Assembly (NCBI RefSeq): GCF_002104765.1
Contig: NZ_NCXM01000001.1
Location: 1-64,000, forward strand
DNA length: 64,000 bases
Reading direction: 5' to 3'
From: Mycolicibacterium vulneris
Lineage (GTDB): Bacteria > Actinomycetota > Actinomycetes > Mycobacteriales > Mycobacteriaceae
The notes below the pieces were generated by a model, which saw only the letters and a program-made list of their open reading frames with translations, was not told where the DNA came from and did not search any database. This document shows positions 49,314 through 57,655 of this stretch, piece after piece (position 1 is the stretch's first letter; each line of letters starts with the position of its first letter). Made by a program: the position numbers and the translations under genes.

Positions 49314-50249
49314 CTAGTCATCGACGAGCATCCGCATTCGTGTGCGCGCAGCGCGGTAGTCGGCGACCAGCCCCGCGATCACCTCCGCCACACCGGAGAT
49401 CTCGTGCACCCCGGAGACGCTGTGCCCAGCGCTCCAGGCTGCGCGGTTGCTCAACAGTTTTTCCTGGCGAAACCCCTCGGTCTGGGCGGCCGCGGTGGTG
49501 CTGCGCTGCTGGTCGGCGTCTAACCAGGCGGCCAGAAGGCTTGCCGGAATTCCCCCGACACGGTCAGAAAGGCGGACGTCGTCCAGCGTCGAGGCCACGA
49601 CCGCGTGGCGGTAGCCGTCCTCGGCGCCGCTCTCGTGGGTGGCGATGAAGCGGGTGCCGAGATAGACCAAGTCCACACCGAGTGTTCGCGCCGCAGCAAT
49701 GGACTGGCCGTCGGTGATGCCACCGGCGAGCACCACCGGCCCGTCGAATCGTTCACGCACCGCGCGCACGAACGCGAACGGGTTCGCCCATCCGGTTTGG
49801 CCGCCCGCGCCGGCGGTAAGCAAGACCAGCCCGTCGGCGCCAGCGGCTAGTGCCCGCCAGGCATGGGTGAGGCTGGCAACGTCGGCGTAGACCTGTGCAC
49901 CCACGTCATGCAAGGGCCCGATGACCGGTTCTGGGGAACCCACGCTGGTGATCACCAATTCGGGACGATGGCTGATCAGGCATGCCAGGTCCGCGTCGCG
50001 ACGGGTGTTGCTGGGGTGCACGACCAGGTTGGGTGCCACCGGCGCATCCCCGAGGCCGAGTGCATCACCCATGCGCGACAGCCATTCATCCAACACCGAG
50101 GGATCGGGCGCGTTGTGGGTGGGAAACGCGCCGATCACACCGTTGCGGCAGGCTGCGATCACCAGATCGGGTGTCGAGACACTGGTCATCGGCGCGGCGA
50201 TGGCCGGCAACGCCAACCGGTGTGACCAGCGGTACGGTGGCGCCAACAC
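49314..50249 (-). CDS. Nitronate monooxygenase-like flavoprotein
   Basis: About 311 aa from a GTG at 50249 (VLAPPYRW); a TTG 3 bp further has better spacing from AGGGGAG, and an upstream GTG at 50300 is also in frame. FMN-binding TIM barrel of the nitronate monooxygenase/2-nitropropane dioxygenase family: PAIAAPMTSVSTPDLV, GADGLVLLTAGAGGQTG and PVVLAGGITDGQSI followed by GTRFIATHES. Some mycobacterial relatives act on unsaturated acyl compounds rather than nitronates. Single gene between the carboxylase operon and a divergent LuxR pair. Confidence 0.85.
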   Translation of the reverse strand: MLAPPYRWSHRLALPAIAAPMTSVSTPDLVIAACRNGVIGAFPTHNAPDPSVLDEWLSRMGDALGLGDAPVAPNLVVHPSNTRRDADLACLISHRPELVITSVGSPEPVIGPLHDVGAQVYADVASLTHAWRALAAGADGLVLLTAGAGGQTGWANPFAFVRAVRERFDGPVVLAGGITDGQSIAAARTLGVDLVYLGTRFIATHESGAEDGYRHAVVASTLDDVRLSDRVGGIPASLLAAWLDADQQRSTTAAAQTEGFRQEKLLSNRAAWSAGHSVSGVHEISGVAEVIAGLVADYRAARTRMRMLVDD

Positions 50250-50305
50250 TACTCCCCTAACGGTGAACGGCAGACCGAGCGGGCCCGCCCCCAGAATCAC
50301 CCGTA

Positions 50306-50321
50306 GTGAATGTACATTAAC
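50306..50321. promoter_or_regulatory. Palindromic operator candidate
   Basis: GTGAATGTACATTAAC: the central AATGTACATT is a perfect palindrome and 7 of 8 bases per arm are complementary overall. It lies about 57 bp upstream of the chosen monooxygenase start, in the divergent region shared with the LuxR pair. Confidence 0.5.
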
Positions 50322-50431
50322 TAATCGGGATCAAAGAAACGGTACGGACGCGACCGGAGTCACCCAGGCAGCAGGCCCGTTGTGCGATGTCAAACCGTTG
50401 CGTAGTGGCGGCGAGCACCAATTTTGACAAA

Positions 50432-50447
50432 CGTGATACACGTCACC
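50432..50447. promoter_or_regulatory. CRP-type site candidate
   Basis: CGTGATACACGTCACC contains the perfect core GTGA-N6-TCAC of CRP/FNR-family sites (mycobacterial Crp prefers TGTGA-N6-TCACA). It is about 113 bp upstream of the first LuxR start used here. Confidence 0.4.
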
Positions 50448-50559
50448 AACAATGGGGTGATAGTGAACACTGATCCGCATTGCGTTTCCCTTGAAAGGGG
50501 ATGTACACATCACCGCCGATCTGTACCTACCGTTGCCAGAAGACGTCGGGTCCGCTGAC

Positions 50560-51528
50560 ATGGCCTACGAACCGGCCCAGATGAGTTCGCCCGCGGCCTC
50601 GGTGGCCAGCGGGTCCGACGACGGATTCGGCGAGAATTTGAGCAACCTGATTGGCGCCCTGGATCAGCTTCGGCGCCTAACGACCGCACAGGCCGTCTTT
50701 CGCCTGGCGCCCAAGCTGCTGTGTGAAACCGGAGCGTGGGCCCGGGTCATGATCTCGAGCGTCGCCGGCTCGACGTGGTCGCCGCTGGCGTTGTTCGGCC
50801 TGACTGACACGGGCACAGCGATCCTCGAAATCGACGGCGTTGTCGAGGATCTCCACATTGCGTTGGCCTCCCCGCTCGTGGAGGCCGAAGTCGTACGCCG
50901 TCGCCTCCCGGCGTTGATCACCGACGTGCAAAATGAGCCCCGCACCCACCGACCGTTAGTCACCCGCACCGGCACCCACGAGTACGTGGTCGCACCGGTC
51001 GTCGCCGATTCGGTAGTGGTCGGACTCCTGCACGCGGACCGTCCCGCCAAATCCCAGACCCTGTCAGCACTAGACCGCGACTTACTGCGCCTGTTCGCCG
51101 ATGGGGTAGGGCTGTGCATCGAACGCGCCGAACTCAACGAACGCGCCCAGCGCCAGCAGAACATCCTCGCCGAGGCCTGCTCGGCCTTTGGCTCCTTGCC
51201 CGCCCTATGCGGGGTTCCCGAATTGCAACTTGGTGCTCAGCTTGGCAACGAGAGCCTCAACGCCACCGGCACGCACGAGCGCGCCCGGCCTGAGCAACAC
51301 CGGGAGTCGGCGCGGTTGGCCCGGCTAACGAGTCGCGAACGCGAGGTGTTGGCGTTGCTGGCCAGCGGCGCCACCAACGCACAACTTGCCGACCGGCTCA
51401 CCGTCGCCGAGAGCACGATCAAATCCCACGTCAAACACATCCTGCACAAGTTGGGGTCGGCCAACCGAGCAGCTGCCATCTCGTGCTACATGCGGGAATC
51501 TCGCAACGATGAACGGCGGCCGCGATGA
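50560..51528 (+). CDS. GAF-LuxR transcriptional regulator 1
   Basis: 322 aa from the ATG at 50560 (MAYEPAQ). A TTG at 50491 and an ATG at 50581 are in frame and cannot be excluded. The GAF-like sensor domain occupies about residues 45-190 (EYVVAPVVADSVVVGLLHADRP). A linker and a C-terminal LuxR-type helix-turn-helix follow, LTSREREVLALLASGATNAQ with TIKSHVKHILHKLG. It overlaps the next gene by 4 bp. The two regulators resemble each other in layout and probably control neighbouring catabolic genes, perhaps through the G/C-run boxes. Effector unknown. Confidence 0.88.
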   Translation: MAYEPAQMSSPAASVASGSDDGFGENLSNLIGALDQLRRLTTAQAVFRLAPKLLCETGAWARVMISSVAGSTWSPLALFGLTDTGTAILEIDGVVEDLHIALASPLVEAEVVRRRLPALITDVQNEPRTHRPLVTRTGTHEYVVAPVVADSVVVGLLHADRPAKSQTLSALDRDLLRLFADGVGLCIERAELNERAQRQQNILAEACSAFGSLPALCGVPELQLGAQLGNESLNATGTHERARPEQHRESARLARLTSREREVLALLASGATNAQLADRLTVAESTIKSHVKHILHKLGSANRAAAISCYMRESRNDERRPR

Positions 51529-52721
51529 GTGTTTCCTTTGCCCGAGAGAGCAACCGGATATCGCCAGGTGGGCGAACGCGTACCGAATGGTGGTCCACCG
51601 AATTAGAGCTGATCGACAGGCTGACGGCGCTGCGTGACCGCGCCAATGCCACCCTCGGCCGCGATATTGCGTTACCGACCCTGGAATGCGCTGCGCCGGC
51701 ACGCTCGGCCGAAGCGGTCTCTATCCTGACCCACGCGTGCATTGAGCGCCTGCGCGATACCCCCGGCCACGAGGTGACCGGGGCACGGCAGCTATGCGAT
51801 CTGGTCCTACAGCTACAGCAGCTGGCCATGGATCTTTATCTGCACCAAACGGCGATGCGCAGCCGACGGCTAGCCGACTGCGCCGCCGGGCTCAGTCGGC
51901 TGCGGGGCGTGCCGTCGTCGACGGCACTAATGGAGGGCGCCTGCGAAGAACTGGTGGCGCGCTGCGGCTTTCACCGTGCAGTCATCTCGAAGCTCGAGAA
52001 CCGCAGCTGGAAACCGTTGATCCTGCACAACCGCGATGACAACTCGGCGCCGCGATCCTGGTTCAGCGAGTGGGCCAACCAGCGCGTTCCGCTGTCTGCG
52101 ACCGCCCCGGAAGCCGAACTGGTGTCACGGCGGCGCCCCTCAATGGTGTACGACACCGCCGATGCCCCTGTTTATCGGCCACTGATCGTTCAGGCGGGAC
52201 AGTCACGTTCCTATGTCCTGGCGCCTCTGGTGCACGGAGAAGAAGTCATCGGATTCCTCCATACCGATCATCACCCGCTGCCGCGGCGTGTCGATGAAGC
52301 AGACCGCGACGTGTTGTGGGCCTTCGCCGATGGCTTCACGCACATCTACGACCGGGCTGTCTTGATGGAGCGGCTGCAAGTCCACCGCAACAGCGTGCGT
52401 GAGTTGTTCTTCGGTACGGTTGACCGCATCGACGACCTGTGCGGCGCGGGCTTAGACGTATCCCAGTTCGGTGGGCACTCGGATACCGCGGCCGGCAAGA
52501 CTACGGCCTTATCAGGCCCGGTGAGCCGACCCGCCGTCGAACTCAGCGAACGCGAAGCCGAGGTCTTTGACCTCATGGTCACCGGAGCTAGCAACCAAGA
52601 GATTGCTGATCGACTCGTCATCACCGAAGGCACCGTGAAATCGCACGTCAAACACATCCTTCGCAAATACGGTGCGGTCAACCGCGCTCAAGCCATCGCC
52701 TGGGCGCTCAGCGAACGCTAA
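51525..52721 (+). CDS. GAF-LuxR transcriptional regulator 2
   Basis: 398 aa. N-terminal helical region, a GAF-like domain (about residues 135-270, RSYVLAPLVHGEEVIGFLHTD) and a C-terminal LuxR helix-turn-helix (LSEREAEVFDLMVTGASNQE, TVKSHVKHILRKYG). It starts within the stop of regulator 1 (ATGA), so both are made from one message. The HTH differs enough from that of regulator 1 to suggest separate but related targets or a heteromeric pair. No receiver domain, so it is not a two-component regulator. Confidence 0.88.
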   Translation: MSVSFARESNRISPGGRTRTEWWSTELELIDRLTALRDRANATLGRDIALPTLECAAPARSAEAVSILTHACIERLRDTPGHEVTGARQLCDLVLQLQQLAMDLYLHQTAMRSRRLADCAAGLSRLRGVPSSTALMEGACEELVARCGFHRAVISKLENRSWKPLILHNRDDNSAPRSWFSEWANQRVPLSATAPEAELVSRRRPSMVYDTADAPVYRPLIVQAGQSRSYVLAPLVHGEEVIGFLHTDHHPLPRRVDEADRDVLWAFADGFTHIYDRAVLMERLQVHRNSVRELFFGTVDRIDDLCGAGLDVSQFGGHSDTAAGKTTALSGPVSRPAVELSEREAEVFDLMVTGASNQEIADRLVITEGTVKSHVKHILRKYGAVNRAQAIAWALSER

Positions 52722-52725
52722 ATCA

Positions 52726-52738
52726 CCCACCGGGTGGG
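52726..52738. terminator. Weak stem-loop after the LuxR pair
   Basis: CCCAC / GTGGG with a 3-nt loop, 4 bp after the regulator stop and between convergent genes. A second short hairpin (CTGCC-TTCA-GGCAG) lies at 52765-52778. Both are short. Confidence 0.35.
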
Positions 52739-52770
52739 CAAGACCGCGGAGGGCCGGTCCCGAGCTGCCT

Positions 52771-53247
52771 TCAGGCAGGGCGCGGCTGACTGCTGCGCGG
52801 CCCAGCGGGCAACAAGGTCTGTAGCTCAGGCAACACCTCGCGGCGCAGGAACTCAACGACGCCGCTGCCGAGCAGCGGAATCAGCATGGCTCCGTCGGTG
52901 ATACCCAGTGCATACAAGTCGGCCACCAGTCCTGCCAAGCCGCTAGCGGTGCCGACGTAGAACAGCGTATCGACGGGCGGTGACTTCCCCGCCTCAGCCA
53001 ACGCCGCGCGAGCCGCCTGGGCTTCGTCCGCGATGACGACGTGGATATCGGCCACGACGTCGCGGCCCGGATACTCGACGCGCACCGCGGCCACTTCACG
53101 CGCAAGCCGGCGCAGGTCGCTGGCGCGCACCCGCGTCAGATCGCCAGGCGTGTGCAGCCACACGTGCTGGCCGTCAGCGATACCGAGTCGCAGCGGTGCT
53201 CTGTCAGTGAGGTCGATATCTATCCGGTGGCCATCGGGCGTGCACAT
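52771..53247 (-). CDS. Detached LLM-monooxygenase C-terminal-like protein
   Basis: 158 aa from the ATG at 53247; the frame is open further but overlaps the aldehyde dehydrogenase gene. The second half, FYVGTASGLAGLVADLYALG then EFLRREVLPELQ, is the signature tail of the NtaA/SnaA group of LLM flavin monooxygenases, and the middle resembles their region before the tail. The TIM-barrel flavin-binding part is missing, and there is no upstream fragment of it. A similar protein occurs at 62.9 kb, so this may be a real stand-alone family and not debris. Begins 13 bp after the aldehyde dehydrogenase stop. Confidence 0.65.
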   Translation of the reverse strand: MCTPDGHRIDIDLTDRAPLRLGIADGQHVWLHTPGDLTRVRASDLRRLAREVAAVRVEYPGRDVVADIHVVIADEAQAARAALAEAGKSPPVDTLFYVGTASGLAGLVADLYALGITDGAMLIPLLGSGVVEFLRREVLPELQTLLPAGPRSSQPRPA

Positions 53248-53260
53248 CGAAACGGAGCCA

Positions 53261-54763
53261 CTATCCGGCCGGATCGATGACGATGGCGAAGGCCTTGTTT
53301 TCGATGCCCCCCGAGCGGTCCAGGGCGATGAACTTCTCCTCGACGTATTCGTCGATGCCGTGGGGTCCGCCTTCACGCCCCAGTCCGCTTTGCTTGACAC
53401 CGCCGAAAGGGTAGGCCGGGTGAATCACATGCCAGTTGTTGATCCAGACCATGCCAGCCTGCAGGCGGCGGGCCACCTCTAATGCCCGCGCCTCGTTGCT
53501 GCCCCAAACCCCGGCGGACAGACCGTAATTGGTGTCGTTGGCGATTGCGACTGCCTCGTCGAGGCCGTCGTAGGTCAGCACGACCAGCACCGGCCCGAAC
53601 ACTTCTTCGCGCGCGATGCGCATGTCGTTGGTGACATCGACAAGGATGGTGGGCTCGATCCAATAGCCTTTGGCGAACTCTGGGCCCTGCGGTGCCCGCC
53701 CGCCCACCGCAATCGTGGCGCCTTCCTGCGCCGCGATCTGGAAATATTCGAGAATTCGATCGCGCTGGGCAGCGGAAATGATCGGACCGATGTGGGTAGC
53801 CGGATCCAAAGGGTCACCGACACGCAGCGTCGCTGCGCGAGCGATCAGCTTGTCGACGATCTCGTCGCGGCGGCTCTCGGGAATCAGTAGCCGAGTGCCT
53901 GCCTCGCAGGCCTGGCCGTTGTTGGCCATGCAGGCAAACAGGGCTCCGTCGACGGCCATGTCGATATCGGCGTCATCAAGAATGACGTTGGCGCCCTTGC
54001 CGCCCAGTTCCAGCGTCACCCTACGGATCGAGTCGCCCGACTGGCGCAAGATGCTCTTGCCGACCGCAGTCGATCCGGTGAAGGCAACCTTGGCGACGCC
54101 TGCATGGCCGGACAGATACGCCCCGACGGGGTCACCATCGCCGGTAATGACGTTGAGCACCCCGGGGGGCAGGCCCGCAGCCTCGAATTCGCGGGCCAAC
54201 TCCAGCAGCAGCAGCGGTGCATGCTCGTCGGGCTTAAGGATCAGTGAGTTCCCGGCCACCAGGGCGGGCCCAATCTTCCAGACCGCGGTCAGCAGCGGAA
54301 TGTTCCAGGGCACGATGGCTGCCACCACACCCAAGGGCTCGCGGACCACGATGCCCTCAGCAGCAACCGGTTCAATGGGCGGACCCGAGGTCTCCCACGG
54401 GTAGCTCGGGGCGATGGCCGCCACATATTGCAGCTGGGCCACCGAAAGCCCGACATGCAGGGCACCCGTGATGCGGACGGTTGCGCCGTTCTCCGCAGAC
54501 TGCAGCGCGGCCAATTCCTCGGTGCGCGCACCGAAACGCTGGGCCACCTCGTTGATCACGGCGGCGCGTTCGGCCACCGGTGTGTGCCGCCACTTGCCTT
54601 CCTCAAAGGCGTGCGTGGCCGCCGCGACGGCTGCATCCACATGGCTGGTGGCGCCTTTAGCGACGGTGGCCACCAACTCTTCGCTTGCAGGACTGCGGAT
54701 TTCGTAGCGGTCGTCAGTGTCGATCCACTGTCCGTCGATATACATCAGATAATGGCGGGTCAT
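53261..54763 (-). CDS. Aldehyde dehydrogenase
   Basis: 500-aa NAD(P)-dependent aldehyde dehydrogenase. Catalytic Glu252 in LELGGKG and Cys286 in NNGQACEAGTR; the cofactor stretch VPWNIPLL and the FTGSTAVGK loop are intact. The C-terminus is slightly longer than typical (ends AFAIVIDPAG). It lies in a minus-strand set with two NTF2-like proteins upstream and the LLM-tail protein downstream. Suits oxidation of an aldehyde from alcohol or side-chain degradation; substrate unknown. Confidence 0.92.
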   Translation of the reverse strand: MTRHYLMYIDGQWIDTDDRYEIRSPASEELVATVAKGATSHVDAAVAAATHAFEEGKWRHTPVAERAAVINEVAQRFGARTEELAALQSAENGATVRITGALHVGLSVAQLQYVAAIAPSYPWETSGPPIEPVAAEGIVVREPLGVVAAIVPWNIPLLTAVWKIGPALVAGNSLILKPDEHAPLLLLELAREFEAAGLPPGVLNVITGDGDPVGAYLSGHAGVAKVAFTGSTAVGKSILRQSGDSIRRVTLELGGKGANVILDDADIDMAVDGALFACMANNGQACEAGTRLLIPESRRDEIVDKLIARAATLRVGDPLDPATHIGPIISAAQRDRILEYFQIAAQEGATIAVGGRAPQGPEFAKGYWIEPTILVDVTNDMRIAREEVFGPVLVVLTYDGLDEAVAIANDTNYGLSAGVWGSNEARALEVARRLQAGMVWINNWHVIHPAYPFGGVKQSGLGREGGPHGIDEYVEEKFIALDRSGGIENKAFAIVIDPAG

Positions 54764-54988
54764 CGGTGGTCCTCTGCTGCGGCGTCGTATCAGTTGGTAT
54801 GTGGTTGGGCAGGAGACACCTTCGATGTCGCCCTGCGCCGACCGGTCGCGACCGCGGGCATACTCAGCCAGTGCCGATACCCCGAAGATCTAGCTGCCGC
54901 GACCGGCGTTGAAATCCTCGCAATCGCTTCGTAGCTCACGAAAAGCCCATGCCATCGGAACCGATCAGGGTGCACGATCCCGACGGAG

Positions 54989-55501
54989 CTATCTCGCCAG
55001 CGACGACGGGTCGAATCCTTCAACCCAGTACTCAGGAGTCACAATCGGCAGGCCGAGTTCCTGCAGCACCGGGGTGTCATTCCAGTAGGTGGTTTCGCGT
55101 TCGACCTTGCCGTCGGCATCGAGCTGGTGCCAAGTGATACCCCTGGTGTGCAGCGTCTTTCCCTGGGTCGGCACACCTCGGTAGGTATCGAGCCCTTGGC
55201 CAGTCCAGTCCCACAAGATGACCACAGCGGGGTTGCCGCCCACGCCGGCGAGCTCGAACGCCTCAGAGGCAGTAAAGGTATGCAGCCCAAGACCGTTGGT
55301 GCTGTCCTTGTTAGCAAACGGAGCCAGCCGCGGCAACAGCTCGTCTTTGGTGATGGCGGTGTCAATCATGTGGTCAGAGTCGGCGTGGTCGTCGTAGACG
55401 AGATCGTCGGCGTAGAGGTCGACTGCGACAGCAGTGTCCGAGGTCAGTGCCTCCGCCCATCTACGCGCATGGCCGGTGGCAAGTGGCGTATCCAAGCTCA
55501 T
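54989..55501 (-). CDS. NTF2-like / SnoaL-type protein A
   Basis: 170-aa single-domain NTF2-like fold protein (cystatin-like cone): DLVYDDHADSDHMI, GNPAVVILWDWTGQG, TRGITWHQLDADGKVERETTYWND. Such proteins include ketosteroid isomerases, SnoaL cyclases and dehydratases. It is a paralogue of the neighbouring gene (14 bp apart) with the same closing pattern, so the pair may form a heteromer. No clear catalytic set recognised. Its start has AGGAG 6-7 bp upstream. Confidence 0.78.
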   Translation of the reverse strand: MSLDTPLATGHARRWAEALTSDTAVAVDLYADDLVYDDHADSDHMIDTAITKDELLPRLAPFANKDSTNGLGLHTFTASEAFELAGVGGNPAVVILWDWTGQGLDTYRGVPTQGKTLHTRGITWHQLDADGKVERETTYWNDTPVLQELGLPIVTPEYWVEGFDPSSLAR

Positions 55502-55515
55502 AATGTCGCTCCTTT

Positions 55516-55968
55516 CTAGACCAGTGCCGCCGGCTTGCTGACGCTAACCGGGTCCACCGGCAGACCGAGATCACGGACGGCGGTGGCGGCGTCCCAGAAA
55601 CTCTCCTCACGTTTGATACGCCCGTCGGCGTCATAGATATGGAAGGTGATGCCGCGGGCGCCGGGAACCTTGCCGTTGGTGGGCACGCCGACGAACGCCG
55701 CCGCGCTCGGGGCCTGCCACGTCCAGCGGTAGATGGCGGCCTTGTCGTCGCCGACGACCTCATCGATGCGGAAGTTGTTGATGCCGATGCCGTTTTCGGT
55801 GTCTTTGTTGGCGTAGGGGGCGAATACCCGTAGCAGTTCGTCTTTGGACGTGATGGACTGACCCAGGATGGGGTCCTCGAACAAGAAATCGTCGGCATAG
55901 AGAGCGACGACTGCTTCGGCGCTTTCCCGAAACGCCTTCAACCATTTGACGGCAAATGCGTGGCTCAT
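55516..55968 (-). CDS. NTF2-like / SnoaL-type protein B
   Basis: 150 aa from the ATG at 55968 (MSHAFAVKW), with GAGGAG upstream; the frame extends to 56040 without support. NTF2-like fold: VVALYADDFLFEDPILG, KAAIYRWTWQAPSA, ARGITFHIYDADGRIKREESFW. It is a paralogue of the following gene. It heads the minus-strand set NTF2-B, NTF2-A, aldehyde dehydrogenase, LLM-tail. It is divergent from the acyl-CoA dehydrogenase at 56.2 kb, with mirror-image boxes in between. Confidence 0.78.
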   Translation of the reverse strand: MSHAFAVKWLKAFRESAEAVVALYADDFLFEDPILGQSITSKDELLRVFAPYANKDTENGIGINNFRIDEVVGDDKAAIYRWTWQAPSAAAFVGVPTNGKVPGARGITFHIYDADGRIKREESFWDAATAVRDLGLPVDPVSVSKPAALV

Positions 55969-56045
55969 AACGGATGGTCTCCTCGTTGGAGTAGTGCGCG
56001 GCTGCGTCGACGCTATTAGCGGCACGGCTGGGGCAACCACTATCG

Positions 56046-56158
56046 ACAGGGGGAAACGAATTGTCCGTCGGGGGGAGACAGCCGCCCGGCAGCGTCTGAA
56101 TCCGGGTGCCGCGACTGCATGTTGTCCTCCCCGACGTTGGATCGAGTTCCCCCCTGTG
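56046..56158. promoter_or_regulatory. Nested mirror-image G/C-run boxes between divergent genes
   Basis: Outer pair: ACAGGGGGAAAC (56046-56057) and GTTCCCCCCTGT (56146-56157), complementary at 11 of 12. Inner pair: GTCGGGGGGAGACA (56067-56080) and, on the other strand, GTCGGGGAGGACA (56123-56135). The outer boxes lie 78 and 79 bp from the start codons of NTF2-B and the acyl-CoA dehydrogenase respectively. This symmetry suggests one shared regulator binding in front of each divergent promoter. Confidence 0.6.
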
Positions 56159-56235
56159 AGGGGTGCGCATCAGGGTTAACACAGAGCAGCATCGGCTCCA
56201 CCACAAAGAAGCGAACGACAAACGCTGAGAACGAA

Positions 56236-57495
56236 ATGGAGTCGGAGATGCTGCAACAGGACCTGACCGATGACGACTTCGGGCCATGGTTCGCTAAGGC
56301 GCAGGAAGTCTCGCAGTTTTTCCGCGAGATCGGCCCCCGATACGACCAGGAAAACACCTTCGCCTACCCCTCGATCGAGGTGTTCAAGAATTCCGGACTG
56401 GGCGGCTTGCCGGTACCCAAAGCGTTCGGCGGGCCCGGGGGCAACATCCTGCAGGTGTCCAAGGTAGTCTCGGAGCTCTCGCGGGGCGACTCGGCGATCA
56501 CGCTGGCCTACAACATGCACTACATCATGGTCGGTATCACCGGGAACCTGATGACCGAAGAACAGAACAAGTATTGGCTGGGCCGCGTCGCCGACGGCGA
56601 ACTGATATTCGGTCCCTTCTCCGAGCAGCGCGCCGGATTTTCCGGCCTGGCCGACATGCAGGCGGTCCCGCAGAAAGGCGGCGGCTGGCGGCTCTACGGT
56701 AAGAAAACCTGGGGCACTCTGTGTGAGGCAGCCGACATCATCACCACCAATGCCACCGAGACCGACGCCAACGGCAACCTGCCAGACACGTTCGAAGGCC
56801 GCGTCGCGGCAGAGAAACTCTTCATCGGTGAGTTCAAACTCGACGAGAACCTGCAAGGCGACGGCATTCGCATTGAAAAGACCTGGAACGCACTAGGCAT
56901 GCACGCCACCGGCACCCAAACCATCGTGTTCGACGGCTACTTCGTGCCCGAAGACGGTTTCGTCTCACCCTGGCGCACAGGAGCTTTCGGCGTCTTGGAA
57001 TGGGCCTCGCTGATGTTTGCCAGCATTTACTACGGCATGCAGCAGCGCATCCTCGAGGAATCCGTCAAAACGCTGTCGAAGAAGCACCTGGGGGCCACGT
57101 TCGGTGCGATCGTCGCCGCCGACACCGAGGTCAAGAACGTCGGGCACATCATCGACGGCATCGGCGACATGGCGTCTCGGGTGGAATTCTCGCGGCGCGT
57201 CCTGCACCAAACCTGCCAGGACCTGCTCGACGGCAAAGACAAACTGTGGGATCCGGAACTGCGGTTCCCTTACCTGGGCCTGGCCAAGACCTTCATCGCC
57301 GACAACGTGCTGCATATGTCCCGGCACGCCATGAGCATGGTAGGCGGTTCGTCCTTCCGGAAGGGCACCATCTTCGAGCGGTTGTACCGCGACTCGGCGG
57401 CATCGCTGTTCCAGCCACTCAACGCCGACCAGACCCGCACCTACATCGGAGAGTTTCTGCTCAACAAGGCAGCCGAACCAGCATCCGGAGCCTAG
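56236..57495 (+). CDS. Acyl-CoA dehydrogenase family protein
   Basis: 419 aa from the ATG at 56236 (MESEMLQQ); an ATG at 56248 with GGAG 6 bp upstream is also possible. Acyl-CoA dehydrogenase fold: [41 protein letters not shown] (flavin/substrate loop), and a C-terminal helical domain with [16 protein letters not shown]. The usual final-domain signature differs, so it could act on an unusual acyl group or be a monooxygenase-like relative. First gene of the plus-strand fadE-like/fadA/fadB block, separated from fadA by a strong terminator. Confidence 0.85.
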   Translation: MESEMLQQDLTDDDFGPWFAKAQEVSQFFREIGPRYDQENTFAYPSIEVFKNSGLGGLPVPKAFGGPGGNILQVSKVVSELSRGDSAITLAYNMHYIMVGITGNLMTEEQNKYWLGRVADGELIFGPFSEQRAGFSGLADMQAVPQKGGGWRLYGKKTWGTLCEAADIITTNATETDANGNLPDTFEGRVAAEKLFIGEFKLDENLQGDGIRIEKTWNALGMHATGTQTIVFDGYFVPEDGFVSPWRTGAFGVLEWASLMFASIYYGMQQRILEESVKTLSKKHLGATFGAIVAADTEVKNVGHIIDGIGDMASRVEFSRRVLHQTCQDLLDGKDKLWDPELRFPYLGLAKTFIADNVLHMSRHAMSMVGGSSFRKGTIFERLYRDSAASLFQPLNADQTRTYIGEFLLNKAAEPASGA

Positions 57496-57507
57496 ATCGG
57501 ACTCATT

Positions 57508-57545
57508 GTTTGCCGCCGTCGACGACCAGCGCGACGGCGGCAAAC
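57508..57545. terminator. Strong stem-loop terminator
   Basis: Perfect 14-bp stem GTTTGCCGCCGTCG / CGACGGCGGCAAAC with a 10-nt loop, 12 bp after the acyl-CoA dehydrogenase stop. It separates that gene from fadA, which must then have its own promoter in 57546-57655 unless readthrough occurs. Confidence 0.85.
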
Positions 57546-57655
57546 CTTGTGGACACGAACCATCCAGTGCCAGTGCAATTTTCAACCAATACCACGACCA
57601 TTACCCCTCGTCGTCACCGCACGTGCAGGCACATTACTCCGGGAAAGGGCGACCA

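Noticed and set aside
56046..56158. Sigma-F promoters (GTTT-N16-GGGTA) in the mirrored boxes
   Set aside because: The GTTT/GTTC elements are not followed by GGGTA at the needed spacing on either strand.
57506..57655. Extended N-terminus for FadA
   Set aside because: Covers a 14-bp stem-loop terminator; the ATG at 57656 has a good RBS and the family start.
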